Shown here one piece after another: positions 1-10,520 of a DNA stretch of 64,000 nt. The position numbers and the translations under genes were made by a program. Position 1 is the first letter of the stretch, and every line of letters starts with the position of its first letter. The notes under the pieces were generated by a model. It did no database searches. It was not told the DNA's origin and worked only from the letters and a program-made list of their open reading frames with translations. Location: assembly GCF_014253065.1 (NCBI RefSeq), contig NZ_JACLZK010000001.1:806001-870000 (forward strand). The letters run 5' to 3'. The stretch comes from Campylobacter massiliensis (GTDB lineage: Bacteria > Campylobacterota > Campylobacteria > Campylobacterales > Campylobacteraceae).

Positions 1-140
1 TAAATTTAAAGCCAAAGTATATAAGCTTATGCTTAAGCTGGGGTTAAATTTGGGCGAGGGCTGGCGGGGCGAAGCTAAATTTGATTAAGCAAAATTAAAC
101 GACGAAAACTCTAAAATTTAAAAACAAAAAGGGAGAAAAT

Positions 141-800
141 TTGAGCGAAACGACTTTTATGGTTGTATTTTTCTGCGCTTGCGTGCTATTTTTATCGGCC
201 GTCAGATACTTTGCTTTCGGGGTTTTGGCGAAATTTTACGCTTTTATCAAATTTGCCGTGCGTCTTTGCTTGCAAGACCCTAAATTTAGCCTCGCCATGT
301 TCGCGCCCGCGTTCATTTTATCGCTTTATATCGCGCTGATTTCGCAAAATTTGATTTTTGATTTTACTTGGAGCGCCTCGGCAAATGTTTTCGGCGGGCC
401 AGCTTCCGGGTTGTTTTTAGATGCGCTACTTTTTGGATTTTCGCTGATTGCAAGGCTAGAGGAGCGATATTTTTACGTTTTTTCCTTTCGCTTGGCGCTT
501 TTGGAGCTACTTTGCGGGCTTATTACGGCGATAATTTCAAGGGATATTTTTAGCATTTACGTCCCGTGCGCACAGATTTTACTCGCATTTTGCGTATGTT
601 TTGATTTTTTATGCCTGAGCGCGGCGAAAGCAAACGCAAAGCTGCTAGATGATTTGAGCGCAAAAAATGATTTAAGCGAGTCCGAAAAACTTGCCAAAGA
701 GGCGCTAGAGCGGCTCGCAAACTCGCCCGATAAGGAAGAAGCACTGCTACAAGCAAATTTTATCAGAATAAAACTAAATCAAATACGCCGCGCGGCTTAA
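141..800 (+). CDS. Hypothetical multi-pass membrane protein
   Basis: I do not recognise this 219-residue protein. It begins with a TTG codon preceded by a good Shine-Dalgarno (GGGAGA) about 6 bases upstream, so the non-ATG start is credible. The first 160 residues are hydrophobic, with about four likely membrane segments (near residues 5-30, 48-70, 90-110 and 115-160). The last 55 residues are charged and helical, resembling a TPR-like or coiled cytoplasmic tail. The downstream genes are on the other strand, so it is transcribed separately from them. The reading frame is clean and codon use matches the neighbours, which supports a real gene. Function cannot be assigned. Confidence 0.6.
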   Translation: MSETTFMVVFFCACVLFLSAVRYFAFGVLAKFYAFIKFAVRLCLQDPKFSLAMFAPAFILSLYIALISQNLIFDFTWSASANVFGGPASGLFLDALLFGFSLIARLEERYFYVFSFRLALLELLCGLITAIISRDIFSIYVPCAQILLAFCVCFDFLCLSAAKANAKLLDDLSAKNDLSESEKLAKEALERLANSPDKEEALLQANFIRIKLNQIRRAA

Positions 801-888
801 ATTTATGGTTTTAGCCGTTTAAATTTAGCATTTCACGCATTAAAGCGGTCAAATTTGACTTCGTTTCAAGCAAACTTTACCGCCTAGC

Positions 889-1269
889 CTAGCGACGCCC
901 GAAAAACGTAGCCGTTTGGCGAGCCCTAAGCAAAATGAACGCCCATAGTTGCCTACAAATCTGCATAATAAGATACGTCGACATCATCACGCAAAAATTC
1001 GCAATACCAAAGCCGATCATATCATAGTAAAAAAATAGCTCAAATCTTATCTGCATCGTAAACTCTCGCGCCAGGCGATAAGTGTGCCATATCCTATAGC
1101 CGGAGAAAAGATCACCAAGTGGCCCGCCAAAGACTAAAAAGCATACGATAAGCGCAAATAAAATAATATCTTGCGAAAGCGCTTGGGCGTTGCTTTTGTT
1201 CCCCTTGAGTCTACCGGTAATGCCGCTAACCACGCCGCTGAGCCCCGCAAGCACCAAACAAACTAGCAT
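889..1269 (-). CDS. Hypothetical membrane protein, possibly the C-terminal half of a split gene
   Basis: This is a 126-residue hydrophobic protein with likely membrane segments near residues 1-16, 33-52 and 77-115. Its ATG overlaps the stop of the upstream 82-residue ORF in a -1 register (ATGCTAG). The upstream ORF starts with a signal-anchor segment and breaks off just where this one begins with a hydrophobic stretch. The two therefore look like halves of one protein of about 207 residues with four membrane segments. Either they are two translationally coupled genes, or a frameshift (real or sequencing) split one gene. I favour a single ancestral gene but cannot prove it. The function is unknown. 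Confidence 0.5.
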   Translation of the reverse strand: MLVCLVLAGLSGVVSGITGRLKGNKSNAQALSQDIILFALIVCFLVFGGPLGDLFSGYRIWHTYRLAREFTMQIRFELFFYYDMIGFGIANFCVMMSTYLIMQICRQLWAFILLRARQTATFFGRR

Positions 1270-1511
1270 AAATAACTAAGATGAAACGCCGCTACGTCGC
1301 CAAAGGTTGTTTTGGTTCGCGCTACGTCTATAGCTGGGTAAAAGCCCGCCATAAACGCCGTAAAGTCTCTAAAAATCGCGTGAGCGGACAAGATATCTTC
1401 GGGTATGGCAAATAGGCTCAAAGCAGCCAAAGCATAAGCGCCCAAGCTAACGAAAAAGGCGATTTTAAGCCTCCCTGCGACCAATCTTAATCTTGCTTTT
1501 AGTCTTATCAT
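1263..1511 (-). CDS. Hypothetical membrane protein, possibly the N-terminal half of a split gene
   Basis: This 82-residue ORF has a basic N-terminus followed by one hydrophobic segment (about residues 16-36), typical of an inner-membrane anchor. It ends at a TAG that overlaps the ATG of the next ORF by frame slippage of one base. Its sequence stops without an obvious domain end, which is why I suspect it is continuous with the downstream 126-residue ORF. No catalytic motif is visible. It lies downstream of carB on the same strand, with the hairpin at 1675-1716 between them, so it is probably transcribed independently. Confidence 0.45.
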   Translation of the reverse strand: MIRLKARLRLVAGRLKIAFFVSLGAYALAALSLFAIPEDILSAHAIFRDFTAFMAGFYPAIDVARTKTTFGDVAAFHLSYLC

Positions 1512-1674
1512 TTTCTTGCTTTATATTTTAATCGCAAACGGCGCAAGCGGGAATCTAAATAGTTTTTAAATTCCGTGCGCCATGCGGTAGGATTTTAAAA
1601 TTTCAGAGTCTATGGTAGCGCTCGGCCAAATTTAGAATGTAAATTTAACCTCTAAATTTAGCCGAATTTACGAA

Positions 1675-1716
1675 CGTCAAATTTGTCGGCTAAGTTCGCC
1701 GACGCTAAATTTGACG
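1675..1716 (-). terminator. Hairpin downstream of carB
   Basis: The arms are CGTCAAATTTGTCGGC and GCCGAC-GCT-AAATTTGACG, with a 7-base loop and a 3-base bulge. It sits about 30 bases beyond the carB stop on the minus strand. There is no long U-run, so this is a probable terminator or 3'-end stabiliser rather than a certain one. Confidence 0.5.
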
Positions 1717-1745
1717 TCCGAATTTACGGTTTTAGTTTCTTAACC

Positions 1746-4700
1746 TCACTTCCCGCCCAGATACTCCTGCAGGCTTCTTACTTCCAGCGCGCTGCCGTCT
1801 TGCACGCTTTTTAGCGATTTAGCCGCCGCTAGAGCCGCCGACATCGTCGTGAAATACGGGATCTTAAACCGCATGATGTTTTGTCTGATTTTCTTGCCGT
1901 CCTCGCTGTTTGACTTGCTATCGCTAGTGTTGATGACAAGCGCGATGTCGCCGTTTTTGAGCTTATCCTCGACGTTTGGGCGACCTTCGCTGATCTTATA
2001 GACGAACTCGCTCTCTACGCCTGCGTCATTTAAAATTTTATACGTTCCGCCCGTGGCGATGATTTTAAAGCCGAGGCTTATTAGCTCGCGCGCCAAATTT
2101 GCGGCGTATTTTTTGTCCGCATCGGCTAGCGTCAAAAAGACTAGGCCGCTAGTAGGTAGCGAGTTGCTCGCAGCGATCTGGCTTTTTGCAAAGCTCTTTG
2201 CAAAATCACTTGATATGCCCATGACCTCGCCCGTGCTTTTCATCTCAGGGCCCAGGATTAGATCCGCGCCAGAGAGCTTGTTAAACGGAAATACGGCTTC
2301 TTTGACGCAGACGTGATTTTTCACGCGAGGCTTGAGTATGCCGCGCTCCTCGTAAACCGCGCCGTAGTTGTCGTAAAATTTAAGCGCCTCGCGCAAATCG
2401 CGCTGCCACATCACGCGCGTAGCGACCTTCGCCATCGGCACGCCCGTCGCCTTGCTAACAAACGGCACGGTGCGGCTAGCGCGCGGATTTACCTCGATCA
2501 TGAAAAGCTCGTTCTCGTAGATGGCAAACTGGATATTCATTAGCCCCACGACGCCCAAATTTAGCGCGATGTCGCGGGTTTGGTTTTCTACCTTTTCGAT
2601 CATCTGCGCGGTCAAATTTAGCGGAGGCAGTATGCATGCGCTGTCGCCGCTGTGGATGCCCGCCTCCTCGATGTGCTGCATCACGGCGCCGATATAGACG
2701 TCCTTGCCGTCGCTGATCGCGTCTACGTCGAGCTCTACGGCGTCTTGTAAAAATTTATCGATTAGTACTGGCGAGTGGTTGCTGACCTTGACCGCCTCGC
2801 TCATGTATAGGCGCAGTTCCTCGCCATCGTGCACTCGTCTCATCGCGCGGCCGCCTAGTACGTAGCTAGGACGCACGAGCACCGGATAGCCGATAGCCGC
2901 GGCCTTTTCTAGCGCCTCTTTTTCGCTTGTCGCAGTGTCGTTTCGCGGCTGTTTGACGCCGATTTTTGAGATAAATTCGCTAAATTTTTTGCGATCCTCG
3001 GCGACGTCGATCGTGCGCGCGCTGGTGCCAATGATTTTTGCACCCGCTATGCTTAAGCGTTTAGCAAATTTTAGCGGAGTCTGACCGCCAAAATGCACGA
3101 TCACGCCGTCCGGGTTCTCGTGCTCGATCACGGCTCTAACGTGCTCAAAATCAATCGGCTCAAAGTACAAAATATCGCTCGTATCATAGTCGGTGCTGAC
3201 GGTTTCGGGGTTGCAGTTGTACATTATGGTTTTGATGCCCATATCGCGCAGAGCGTAGCTAGCGTGCACGCAGCAGTAGTCAAACTCTATGCCCTGACCT
3301 ATGCGGTTTGGGCCGCCGCCGATGATCATCACTTTTTTCTCTTTTTGCGCCGAATTTGCGTTTAAATTCGGCTCCGCGAAATTTGACGAAAGATGCGGTA
3401 GCTTCGTGATATTCGTCGTCGAGTAAAGATAAGGCGTGAGCGCCTTAAACTCGCCAGCGCAGGTATCTACTTCGTTATACTCGAGGTTTATACCCATTTT
3501 CTCGCGCGCAAAATAAATATCGTTTTGACCGAGGTCGAGGTTGTCTTTTAAATTTATCAGATGCGCGATCATCTTGTCCGAAAAGCCCATCGTTTTAGCT
3601 TCGCGAAGTAGCGGCTCGTCGTTTAGGATATCCATGTCGATACGCTCTTCAAATTTAACTATCTGCCAAATTTGATCCAAAAACCACGGATCGATCTTGC
3701 TCATCTCGTGCACTTCAGCGACGCTAAGGCCGTCGCGAAACGCCTGCGCGACGTATAAAATGCGGCTTTCATTCGCGTTTCTAAGGCCGTAAACAAGCAC
3801 ATTTTTCTCCAAATTTACGAAGTTAAATCCGTAATAATCCTTTTCCATCGAGCAAAGCGCCTTTTGGATACTTTCCTTAAACGTCCTGCCGATCGCCATC
3901 ACCTCGCCCACGCTCTTCATTGCGGTGCCTAGATACGGGTTTGCGCCCGGGAATTTCTCAAACGTAAAGCGCGGGATCTTAGTCACGATGTAGTCGATGA
4001 CGGGCTCAAAGCTAGCAGGCGTACCCGTGATATCGTTTTTGATTTCATCCAGACTAAAGCCCACCGCTAGCAGTGTCGCGACCTTGGCGATCGGGTAGCC
4101 CGTGGCCTTTGAGGCAAGTGCGGAGCTACGGCTCACGCGCGGGTTCATCTCGATCACGATCATGCGGCCGGTTTTTGGATTTATAGCAAACTGCACGTTG
4201 CTGCCGCCCGTATCCACGCCGATCTCGCGTAAAATTTTAAAACTCGCGTCGCGCATAGCCTGATACTCTTTATCAGTTAGCGTAAGAGCCGGCGCAACCG
4301 TGATGCTGTCGCCCGTATGCACGCCCATAGGATCAAAATTTTCGATAGAGCAGACGATGATGCAGTTGTCGTTGCGGTCGCGGATGACCTCCATCTCGTA
4401 CTCTTTCCAGCCTAGCAAGCTCTCTTCGACCAAAATTTCATGTATCGGACTAGCGTCCAGGCCGGTTTGGGCTAGTTCTTTAAATTCGTCGATATTATAC
4501 GCTACGCCGCTGCCTGCGCCGCCTAGCGTGTAGCTAGCGCGGATGATGAGCGGGAAGCCTATGTTTGCGGCTGCGGCTAGCGCCTCGTCCATGTCGTAGG
4601 CGTACTGGCTTTGCGGTAGATCCATGCCGATCTTTTGCATCGCCTTTTTAAACTCCTGCCTATCCTCGCCCTTTTTGATCGCTTGCGGGTTCGCACCTAG

Positions 4701-5039
4701 AAATTTGACGCCGCCCAGCATGTCCGCTTCGTATAGCTGCATCGCGACGTTTAACGCGACCTGACCGCCCATCGTAGGCAGTATGGCATCGACTTTTTCC
4801 TTATCTATTATGCGCTTGATGCTCTCTTTGGTTATCGGCTCGACGTAGGTCGCATCGGCGAAATCCGGATCGGTCATGATGGTGGCCGGGTTTGAGTTAA
4901 TGAGTACGACGCGGCAACCCAGCTGCTTTAGCGTCTTAGCAGCTTGCGTGCCGCTGTAGTCGAATTCGCACGCTTGCCCGATGACGATAGGGCCGCTGCC
5001 GATGAGTAAAACGGTGTTGATGTCGGTTCTTTTTGGCAT
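1746..5039 (-). CDS. carB: Carbamoyl-phosphate synthase large subunit
   Basis: This enzyme makes carbamoyl phosphate from bicarbonate, ATP and glutamine-derived ammonia for pyrimidine and arginine synthesis; it works with the small subunit CarA, which is not in this window. The 1097 residues are full length for the family. The two homologous halves are visible: an N-terminal ATP-grasp half opening with [17 protein letters not shown] (about residue 14) and a second half opening with [17 protein letters not shown] (about residue 572). The C-terminus is an MGS-like allosteric domain containing [10 protein letters not shown]. The ATG overlaps the mreC stop by one base (TAATG), so it is translationally coupled as the last gene of the fabZ-lpxA-clpX-mreB-mreC-carB run. 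Confidence 0.97.
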   Translation of the reverse strand: MPKRTDINTVLLIGSGPIVIGQACEFDYSGTQAAKTLKQLGCRVVLINSNPATIMTDPDFADATYVEPITKESIKRIIDKEKVDAILPTMGGQVALNVAMQLYEADMLGGVKFLGANPQAIKKGEDRQEFKKAMQKIGMDLPQSQYAYDMDEALAAAANIGFPLIIRASYTLGGAGSGVAYNIDEFKELAQTGLDASPIHEILVEESLLGWKEYEMEVIRDRNDNCIIVCSIENFDPMGVHTGDSITVAPALTLTDKEYQAMRDASFKILREIGVDTGGSNVQFAINPKTGRMIVIEMNPRVSRSSALASKATGYPIAKVATLLAVGFSLDEIKNDITGTPASFEPVIDYIVTKIPRFTFEKFPGANPYLGTAMKSVGEVMAIGRTFKESIQKALCSMEKDYYGFNFVNLEKNVLVYGLRNANESRILYVAQAFRDGLSVAEVHEMSKIDPWFLDQIWQIVKFEERIDMDILNDEPLLREAKTMGFSDKMIAHLINLKDNLDLGQNDIYFAREKMGINLEYNEVDTCAGEFKALTPYLYSTTNITKLPHLSSNFAEPNLNANSAQKEKKVMIIGGGPNRIGQGIEFDYCCVHASYALRDMGIKTIMYNCNPETVSTDYDTSDILYFEPIDFEHVRAVIEHENPDGVIVHFGGQTPLKFAKRLSIAGAKIIGTSARTIDVAEDRKKFSEFISKIGVKQPRNDTATSEKEALEKAAAIGYPVLVRPSYVLGGRAMRRVHDGEELRLYMSEAVKVSNHSPVLIDKFLQDAVELDVDAISDGKDVYIGAVMQHIEEAGIHSGDSACILPPLNLTAQMIEKVENQTRDIALNLGVVGLMNIQFAIYENELFMIEVNPRASRTVPFVSKATGVPMAKVATRVMWQRDLREALKFYDNYGAVYEERGILKPRVKNHVCVKEAVFPFNKLSGADLILGPEMKSTGEVMGISSDFAKSFAKSQIAASNSLPTSGLVFLTLADADKKYAANLARELISLGFKIIATGGTYKILNDAGVESEFVYKISEGRPNVEDKLKNGDIALVINTSDSKSNSEDGKKIRQNIMRFKIPYFTTMSAALAAAKSLKSVQDGSALEVRSLQEYLGGK

Positions 5040-5794
5040 TATTTTTCCTTTGTTACGACGTATAGATATGAGGGGATGGTTATGCTTACGTAAGGCTTTA
5101 CGGCCGCACTTTTATATAGGCTCTCCTGGATCACGCCCGTGACCTTGCCCACTGAAATCCCGCTGAAAAATATCCCGTCAAGCCCGCTCGTGACGACCTC
5201 GTCGCCCTCCTTTGGGCTGAGCCACTGGGGGATAAATTTCACCGTTATTCCGTCTTTGCTCCCGTGCGCTATGCCCGGGATCTTTTCCTCGCCGATTGAA
5301 ACGGCGAATATACTTTTTGGATCGTTTTGTAGCAAGGCCATTGGATTTCCGTCCTTGCTCACGACGATACCAGCGCTCTTGCCTTGGTAAATGAGTCCGT
5401 AAATTTTAGACTCGTCGTAGCCGCCGAATTTATCCAGCCAGACCTTGTCATAGTCGCTTATATTTACGTAGCTAAGGGCGCGCACGAGCTGCACTCTAGG
5501 CTCGTAAGCGGTCGAGTTTTTATCGACCAAAATTTCGTTTAGCTCCTTTGCGAAGCTTGAAAGCAAAGCCGCCGATTTTTCCAGTTCGGCGTTTTGAGCG
5601 CGAAGCTGCTTTATCTCCTCGCGTTGCCTAAAATGCTCGTTTACGCCGTCTTTTACAAATTTGACCGCGTCGTCGTAGGCGGCTACTATGCGGTTGTTTA
5701 AATTTACGACGTATCCCGAGATGAGCGCGCCCTTATCCAGCGAGAATAGTATCAGCGCGCCGATGAGAGCGACAAATAAAATCTTACTCTTCAT
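5039..5794 (-). CDS. mreC: Rod shape-determining protein MreC
   Basis: MreC is a bitopic inner-membrane protein of the elongasome that links MreB filaments to the periplasmic cell-wall machinery. The 251-residue product has an N-terminal membrane anchor (about residues 5-20). It is followed by a coiled coil (about 50-95, with the [17 protein letters not shown] heptads) and then the beta-rich MreC core with segments such as [20 protein letters not shown]. The start overlaps the end of mreB by 11 bases and the stop overlaps the carB ATG, so the three are tightly coupled. No mreD is seen beside it, an absence I would expect in Campylobacter but have not checked. Confidence 0.93.
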   Translation of the reverse strand: MKSKILFVALIGALILFSLDKGALISGYVVNLNNRIVAAYDDAVKFVKDGVNEHFRQREEIKQLRAQNAELEKSAALLSSFAKELNEILVDKNSTAYEPRVQLVRALSYVNISDYDKVWLDKFGGYDESKIYGLIYQGKSAGIVVSKDGNPMALLQNDPKSIFAVSIGEEKIPGIAHGSKDGITVKFIPQWLSPKEGDEVVTSGLDGIFFSGISVGKVTGVIQESLYKSAAVKPYVSITIPSYLYVVTKEK

Positions 5795-6821
5795 TTACGA
5801 GTTGTTGCAGGAATTTAATCTCCTCAAGCGCTTTGCCCGTACCTGTGGCCACGGCTAGCAACGGCTCGTCCGCGACAAAAACAGGAAGCTTGACGATATC
5901 GCTTAGATATTTGTCGATACCGCGGATCAGCGCGCCGCCTCCGGTTAGTACGATACCGTTTTCCACGATATCTCCTGCAAGATCGGGCGGCATCATCTCA
6001 AGCACGGTTTTTAAGGCGTCTGCGATCTCTTTTAGAGGTTCGCGCATAGCCTCGCGCACATCCTCGCTCGTTAGCTCCACGCGGCTTAGTAGGCCGCTGA
6101 TTTGGTCGCGACCTTTTACTACGATGCTAAGCTCCTCAGGTAACTGAATCGCCGAGCCGACGGAGATTTTGATATCCTCGCCCGCTCGCTCGCCGATTAG
6201 GAGATTGTATTTTTCTTTTATGTAGTTTACGATGCTCATGTCGATTTTATCGCCCGCGGTACGGATAGACTTGCTGATAACTAGACCGCCTAGGGACACT
6301 ACGCCGATCTCAGTCGTTCCGCCGCCGATATCGACGACTAAGTTTCCTTGCGGTTCGCGCACAGGTAAATTTGCTCCGATAGCCGCAGCCATAGGCTCCT
6401 CAATCAAAAACACCTCTCTAGCTCCGGCGCTTAGAGCGCTCTCGCGTACGGCTTTTCGCTCGACTTGAGTTAGGCCGTAAGGTACTGAGATGATGATACG
6501 AGGGCGCAGGAAGCTCTTTCTGCGGTGAGTTTTTTCGATGAAATAGCGGATCATCTTTTCCGTCATGTCAAAATCCGCAATAACGCCGTCTCTCATCGGG
6601 CGGATTGCTTCGATATCGCCGGGAGTTTTACCAACCATCTCTTTTGCTTCGTGGCCGACGGCTAATATTTTTTGCTTGCCGTATTTTTCGCGCTGTACCG
6701 CGACGACCGACGGTTCGTTTATGATGATACCTTTATCTTTTACCAAAACTAGCGTGTTTGCCGTGCCTAGGTCGATACCCATATCGCTCGAAAAAAATCC
6801 TATTAACTGGTCTAAAATCAT
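5784..6821 (-). CDS. mreB: Rod shape-determining protein MreB (actin homologue)
   Basis: MreB is the bacterial actin homologue that polymerises on ATP under the inner membrane and directs lateral cell-wall synthesis. The 345 residues show the actin-fold ATPase signatures: phosphate-1 [13 protein letters not shown] (about 13-25), phosphate-2 [18 protein letters not shown] (about 162-179) and the adenosine loop [13 protein letters not shown] (about 289). The N-terminal hydrophobic stretch with FFSSD fits a membrane-binding helix. It sits 8 bases from the end of clpX and overlaps mreC. Confidence 0.97.
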   Translation of the reverse strand: MILDQLIGFFSSDMGIDLGTANTLVLVKDKGIIINEPSVVAVQREKYGKQKILAVGHEAKEMVGKTPGDIEAIRPMRDGVIADFDMTEKMIRYFIEKTHRRKSFLRPRIIISVPYGLTQVERKAVRESALSAGAREVFLIEEPMAAAIGANLPVREPQGNLVVDIGGGTTEIGVVSLGGLVISKSIRTAGDKIDMSIVNYIKEKYNLLIGERAGEDIKISVGSAIQLPEELSIVVKGRDQISGLLSRVELTSEDVREAMREPLKEIADALKTVLEMMPPDLAGDIVENGIVLTGGGALIRGIDKYLSDIVKLPVFVADEPLLAVATGTGKALEEIKFLQQLVNEE

Positions 6822-6829
6822 CTGTATCC

Positions 6830-8062
6830 TTATGCGCTTATTTTATTGTTTTTTACAAAAATCGGCTTTTCTTTGCCGTTCACGACCTCTTTGGTGATTA
6901 CTACGTCGTAGCCCGCAAGCTCCGGCAGTTCGTACATTATATCGGTCATCACCTCTTCCATTATGCTTCGTAGCCCCCTGGCTCCCGTTTTTCGCTCGAT
7001 AGCTAGTTTTGCGACCTCTTTTAGGGCTTCGTCGTCAAATTTTAAATTTGCCCTATCTATCGCGAAAAGCTTTTGGTATTGCTTTAGTATCGCATTTTTA
7101 GGCTCGGTTAAAATTCTCACCATATCGTCCTCGGTAATTTTATTTAGCGTGGCGACTACGTGAAGCCTGCCGATTAGCTCCGGGATTAGTCCAAAATGCA
7201 CCAAATCGTCGCTCTCAAGCGCGTCTAGCAAATTTTCCTTGTCGTCTTTTGAGCGTTTATCTTGACCAAAGCCCAGCACGTTTTTACCGATCCTGCGCTC
7301 TATGATGTCGGCTAGTCCGTCAAACGCGCCCCCGCAAACAAATAGGATGTTTGAAGTATCTATCTGGATAAATTCCTGATTAGGATGCTTTCTGCCGCCT
7401 TTTGGAGGGATATTTACGAGGCTACCCTCGATGATTTTTAAAAGCGCCTGCTGCACGCCCTCGCCGCTCACGTCGCGAGTGATTGAGCGATTTTCGCTCA
7501 TTCTGGCGATCTTATCTATCTCATCGACGAAAACTATGCCCTGCTCGGCGCGCTTTACATCGCCGTCCGCGGCCTGCAAAAGACGAGTCAGGATATTTTC
7601 CACGTCTTCGCCAACGTAGCCCGCTTCCGTTAGGCTCGTAGCGTCGCAGATAGCGATAGGTACGTCTAGAAATTTAGCCAGAGTCTGCGCCATCAGCGTC
7701 TTGCCGCTACCGGTAGGGCCGACTAGTAAGATATTTGATTTTGAGATCTCCGTATCGTCCTCGATCTCGCCTTTTCTAAAAATTCTTTTGTAGTGGTTGT
7801 AAACGCCGACGCTAAAGACCTTTTTGGCCTTATCTTGACCGATGACGTAGTTATCTAGCACCGCCTTTAGCTCTTTTGGCGTCAAATTTTGATAGTCTCT
7901 AGTTCGCTCTTCTTTTTCTTGCTCGCGGCTCTCCTCGCCGTAAAGCACCTTGTAAGCGGCAGTGATGCAGTGTTCGCATATAAACGCAGTCCCGTTTATA
8001 TCGGCCAGCAGTCTCCTCTCGGCAGACTCTACCTCGCCGCAAAAATTACATTTTCTCGCCAT
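6830..8062 (-). CDS. clpX: ATP-dependent Clp protease ATP-binding subunit ClpX
   Basis: ClpX is the AAA+ unfoldase that recognises tagged or damaged substrates and threads them into ClpP. The 410-residue protein begins with the dimerising zinc finger (Cys5, Cys8, Cys29, Cys32). It continues with Walker [10 protein letters not shown], Walker B VDEIDKIA and the C-terminal small-domain segment [13 protein letters not shown]. All parts are present and the length is normal. Its ATG overlaps the lpxA stop by one base. Pairing with lpxA and mreB links protein quality control to envelope genes by position, although the link may only be historical. Confidence 0.97.
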   Translation of the reverse strand: MARKCNFCGEVESAERRLLADINGTAFICEHCITAAYKVLYGEESREQEKEERTRDYQNLTPKELKAVLDNYVIGQDKAKKVFSVGVYNHYKRIFRKGEIEDDTEISKSNILLVGPTGSGKTLMAQTLAKFLDVPIAICDATSLTEAGYVGEDVENILTRLLQAADGDVKRAEQGIVFVDEIDKIARMSENRSITRDVSGEGVQQALLKIIEGSLVNIPPKGGRKHPNQEFIQIDTSNILFVCGGAFDGLADIIERRIGKNVLGFGQDKRSKDDKENLLDALESDDLVHFGLIPELIGRLHVVATLNKITEDDMVRILTEPKNAILKQYQKLFAIDRANLKFDDEALKEVAKLAIERKTGARGLRSIMEEVMTDIMYELPELAGYDVVITKEVVNGKEKPIFVKNNKISA

Positions 8063-8850
8063 TATTCTCTTCCTTTTGCTAATGGGATACCGCGCTTGGT
8101 GCTTAGTATAAATTCACACATGTTTCGCACCTGTTCTATCTGTGCTCTCTCTAAAAGCTCGCTAGCCGCGGCCTTTAGATCCCCGCTTTTTCTAAATAAA
8201 AATTTATACGCTCTGTTTATCTCTTCGACCGTGTCTTTGTCGAACCTGCGCCTGATACCGACCAAATTTAAGCTTCTGATGTAGGCTCGGTTGCCTTCAG
8301 CCAGGCAAAACGGCACGACGTCCTGAGATAGCGCGCTAGCACCAGCGATCATGCAGCTCTCGCCGACTCTCACGAACTGATGTATAGGCGTCATTCCGCC
8401 CACGACGCTGTAGTCTCCAAGCTCCACGTGACCGGCTAGAGTCGCGTTGTTTGCTAGGATGACGCTGTTTCCTATGATACAGTCGTGCGCGACGTGGCAG
8501 TAGGCCATGATAAATGCGTTATCGCCGATACGCGTGATCCCGTCGCCTTTGTGCGTGCCCGAGTTTATCGTGCAAAACTCGCGGATCGTGGCGTTTTTGC
8601 CGATACGAACGCCGGTGTTTTTCTCGGCGCGGTAGCTCACGTCCTGCGGGATGTCGCCCACGATGGCGTAGCTGTAAATTTTACCGCCCTCGCCGATATG
8701 CGTGTCGCCCACGATCCTAGCGCCTTGCTTTACGAGTACGCCGTCGCCTAGCACGGCGTCTTTGCTGACGTAGGCATAGGCCTCGATCGTTACGTCCTCG
8801 CCGATCTTTGCGCCGTCTTCGACGACGGCTTGCGGATGGATATTTCTCAT
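8062..8850 (-). CDS. lpxA: Acyl-ACP:UDP-N-acetylglucosamine O-acyltransferase
   Basis: LpxA performs the first step of lipid A synthesis, moving a 3-hydroxyacyl chain from ACP to UDP-GlcNAc (or its 3-amino analogue) in the cytosol. The 262 residues show the left-handed beta-helix hexapeptide pattern from the start ([17 protein letters not shown]) to about residue 185, then the alpha-helical C-terminal domain. The catalytic-base histidine lies in the segment [13 protein letters not shown]. The gene lies 10 bases downstream of fabZ, which competes for the same 3-hydroxyacyl-ACP pool; this pairing is a classic arrangement. Confidence 0.96.
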   Translation of the reverse strand: MRNIHPQAVVEDGAKIGEDVTIEAYAYVSKDAVLGDGVLVKQGARIVGDTHIGEGGKIYSYAIVGDIPQDVSYRAEKNTGVRIGKNATIREFCTINSGTHKGDGITRIGDNAFIMAYCHVAHDCIIGNSVILANNATLAGHVELGDYSVVGGMTPIHQFVRVGESCMIAGASALSQDVVPFCLAEGNRAYIRSLNLVGIRRRFDKDTVEEINRAYKFLFRKSGDLKAAASELLERAQIEQVRNMCEFILSTKRGIPLAKGRE

Positions 8851-8860
8851 TTTGGCTCGC

Positions 8861-9307
8861 TTATTTATCTACGATCATTGCTTTTAGCTCGGCTTCGCAC
8901 GCTAGCGTGCCGTCCACATAGGCTTCGCCTTTTAGTACCCAGATGTTACCTTTGTGCTTTAGCACCTCGAGGCGGTACTCGAGCCTGTCGCCTGGGCGTA
9001 TCGGATGGCGAAATTTCGCTCCGTCGATGCTCATAAAATAAACGACTTTATTTTCGATGCCCGCTTGATGCTCGTCGCTCATGCTCTTAAACGCGAGCAC
9101 GCCGCCGGCCTGCGCCATGCCCTCGATGATCATCACGCCAGGATATATCGGATGACCCGGGAAGTGCCCCTGGAACACGGGCTCGCCGATCGTTACGTTT
9201 TTATACGCGACGATATGTTTAGCGGGCTCTAGCTCGGTCACTCGGTCGATAAGCAGGAACGGATACCTATGCGGGAGTATTTTTTGGATTTCAACGATGT
9301 CGATCAC
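8861..9307 (-). CDS. fabZ: 3-hydroxyacyl-[acyl-carrier-protein] dehydratase FabZ
   Basis: FabZ dehydrates 3-hydroxyacyl-ACP to trans-2-enoyl-ACP in fatty-acid elongation. The 148-residue hot-dog-fold protein carries the family signature [20 protein letters not shown], with catalytic His48 and Glu62. Its length is normal. It is the first gene of the minus-strand envelope cluster and is followed closely by lpxA, so the balance between fatty acid and lipid A precursors may be set at this operon. Confidence 0.96.
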   Translation of the reverse strand: MIDIVEIQKILPHRYPFLLIDRVTELEPAKHIVAYKNVTIGEPVFQGHFPGHPIYPGVMIIEGMAQAGGVLAFKSMSDEHQAGIENKVVYFMSIDGAKFRHPIRPGDRLEYRLEVLKHKGNIWVLKGEAYVDGTLACEAELKAMIVDK

Positions 9308-9443
9308 TTTAAACCTTGTGAGTAAAATTTAAAGCCGATTTTAGCCAAATTTTGCTAAGAAAAAGATTATTGATTCGGCCGGGGCAAAATTTAGCGGATA
9401 AATTTTCGCGCTCGCTTTTTATCTCGAGTGCGCCAAATTTAGC

Positions 9444-10520
9444 TCAAATTTGCGTTACCAAAACCTCGCGGCTATCGTTATAAAGCTCGTCTTTGGCGTA
9501 AATTTCGTATCTGCCGGCGCGAATTTCGTCCAGCACGATTATAGGATTTTGGCTAAATTCTCCGCACAGCTCGCGGCGGATTTCCAGCTCGCGAGATACG
9601 GCGATAGGCCGGCGGCAGAGTTCGTTTACGCTAGCGAATTTTTCGCCCGAAAGTTCGTTAAATTTAGCCAAATTTAGCAGCGTCACGCCGTCTCGCAGCT
9701 CGTCGCAAATTTGAGCCGACTCGCTCACGCTAAATTTGACGTTTTCGCGCTTAAAATGCGAGTAGAGCAAAAAATACGACGGCAGGGCGGCTTTGTCAAA
9801 TTTGACGTAGGCGCGCAGCAAGCGGTAGTTTAGAAAATACTTGCGCGACAGATGAAACGGCGCGCCCGCAGCATCGCACTCTCGCACCTTTTCATAAAGC
9901 TCCAGACGCTCCTCGATGCCGCCCGGCATCACGCGCCCGCTAACCTCGCTCATAAGCTCGCTAAGCGGCAGTTTTTGCGCCTCGCGCTGCTTGCTAAGCC
10001 CGAAAATACAGCCGCAGTAGTTTTGATGATAGAGTTTATCTTTTTTAGCAAGCTCAAACTGCGCGTTCGTGCCGCCGCCCGCGCGGTAGTCCACAGCAAA
10101 GGCTTCAAGGCCGTATTCGCCGGCGGCTTTATTTAGCGCGGATTCAAGCTGCAAGAAGTCCTTTTTCGGACTCATCAGCAACGTAGTGGTGATGGTTTTT
10201 TCGCCGAGTTCGACGGCCTTTTTAGCCGAATTTCCCACGCGAAAATCAAAGCAATACGCGCAGCGCTTGCCCTTTTCGGGCTCGTTTTCAAGTCCCTTTG
10301 CGCCCGCAAGCCACGCCTCGTACTCGTATTCGCCGCAAATAAGCTCGACGCCTAGCTTTTCGCAGCTTCTTTTTACGTCGCGAAACCTCATCAAAAACTC
10401 GCTGTACGGGTGGATGTTGGGGTCGTAGAAATAGCCGATGAGACGCTCGTGCGGACGGTCGGCGCGCAGGCGTTGCAGAAAATAGTGGCTGTCGACCGAG
10501 CAGCAAATATGAACTAACAT
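9444..10520 (-). CDS. queH: Epoxyqueuosine reductase QueH
   Basis: QueH catalyses the final step of queuosine tRNA modification, reducing epoxyqueuosine to queuosine; it is the non-homologous replacement for the cobalamin enzyme QueG. The 358-residue protein has the expected metal and Fe-S cysteines: Cys6-Cys7 at the N-terminus, Cys87-x2-Cys90 (RCAYC) and Cys169-x-Cys171 (YCGC). The N-terminal 200 residues match the DUF208/QueH core. The C-terminal 150 residues are an extension I cannot assign. queE and queD for the same pathway lie 5-6 kb away on the other strand. Confidence 0.88.
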   Translation of the reverse strand: MLVHICCSVDSHYFLQRLRADRPHERLIGYFYDPNIHPYSEFLMRFRDVKRSCEKLGVELICGEYEYEAWLAGAKGLENEPEKGKRCAYCFDFRVGNSAKKAVELGEKTITTTLLMSPKKDFLQLESALNKAAGEYGLEAFAVDYRAGGGTNAQFELAKKDKLYHQNYCGCIFGLSKQREAQKLPLSELMSEVSGRVMPGGIEERLELYEKVRECDAAGAPFHLSRKYFLNYRLLRAYVKFDKAALPSYFLLYSHFKRENVKFSVSESAQICDELRDGVTLLNLAKFNELSGEKFASVNELCRRPIAVSRELEIRRELCGEFSQNPIIVLDEIRAGRYEIYAKDELYNDSREVLVTQI

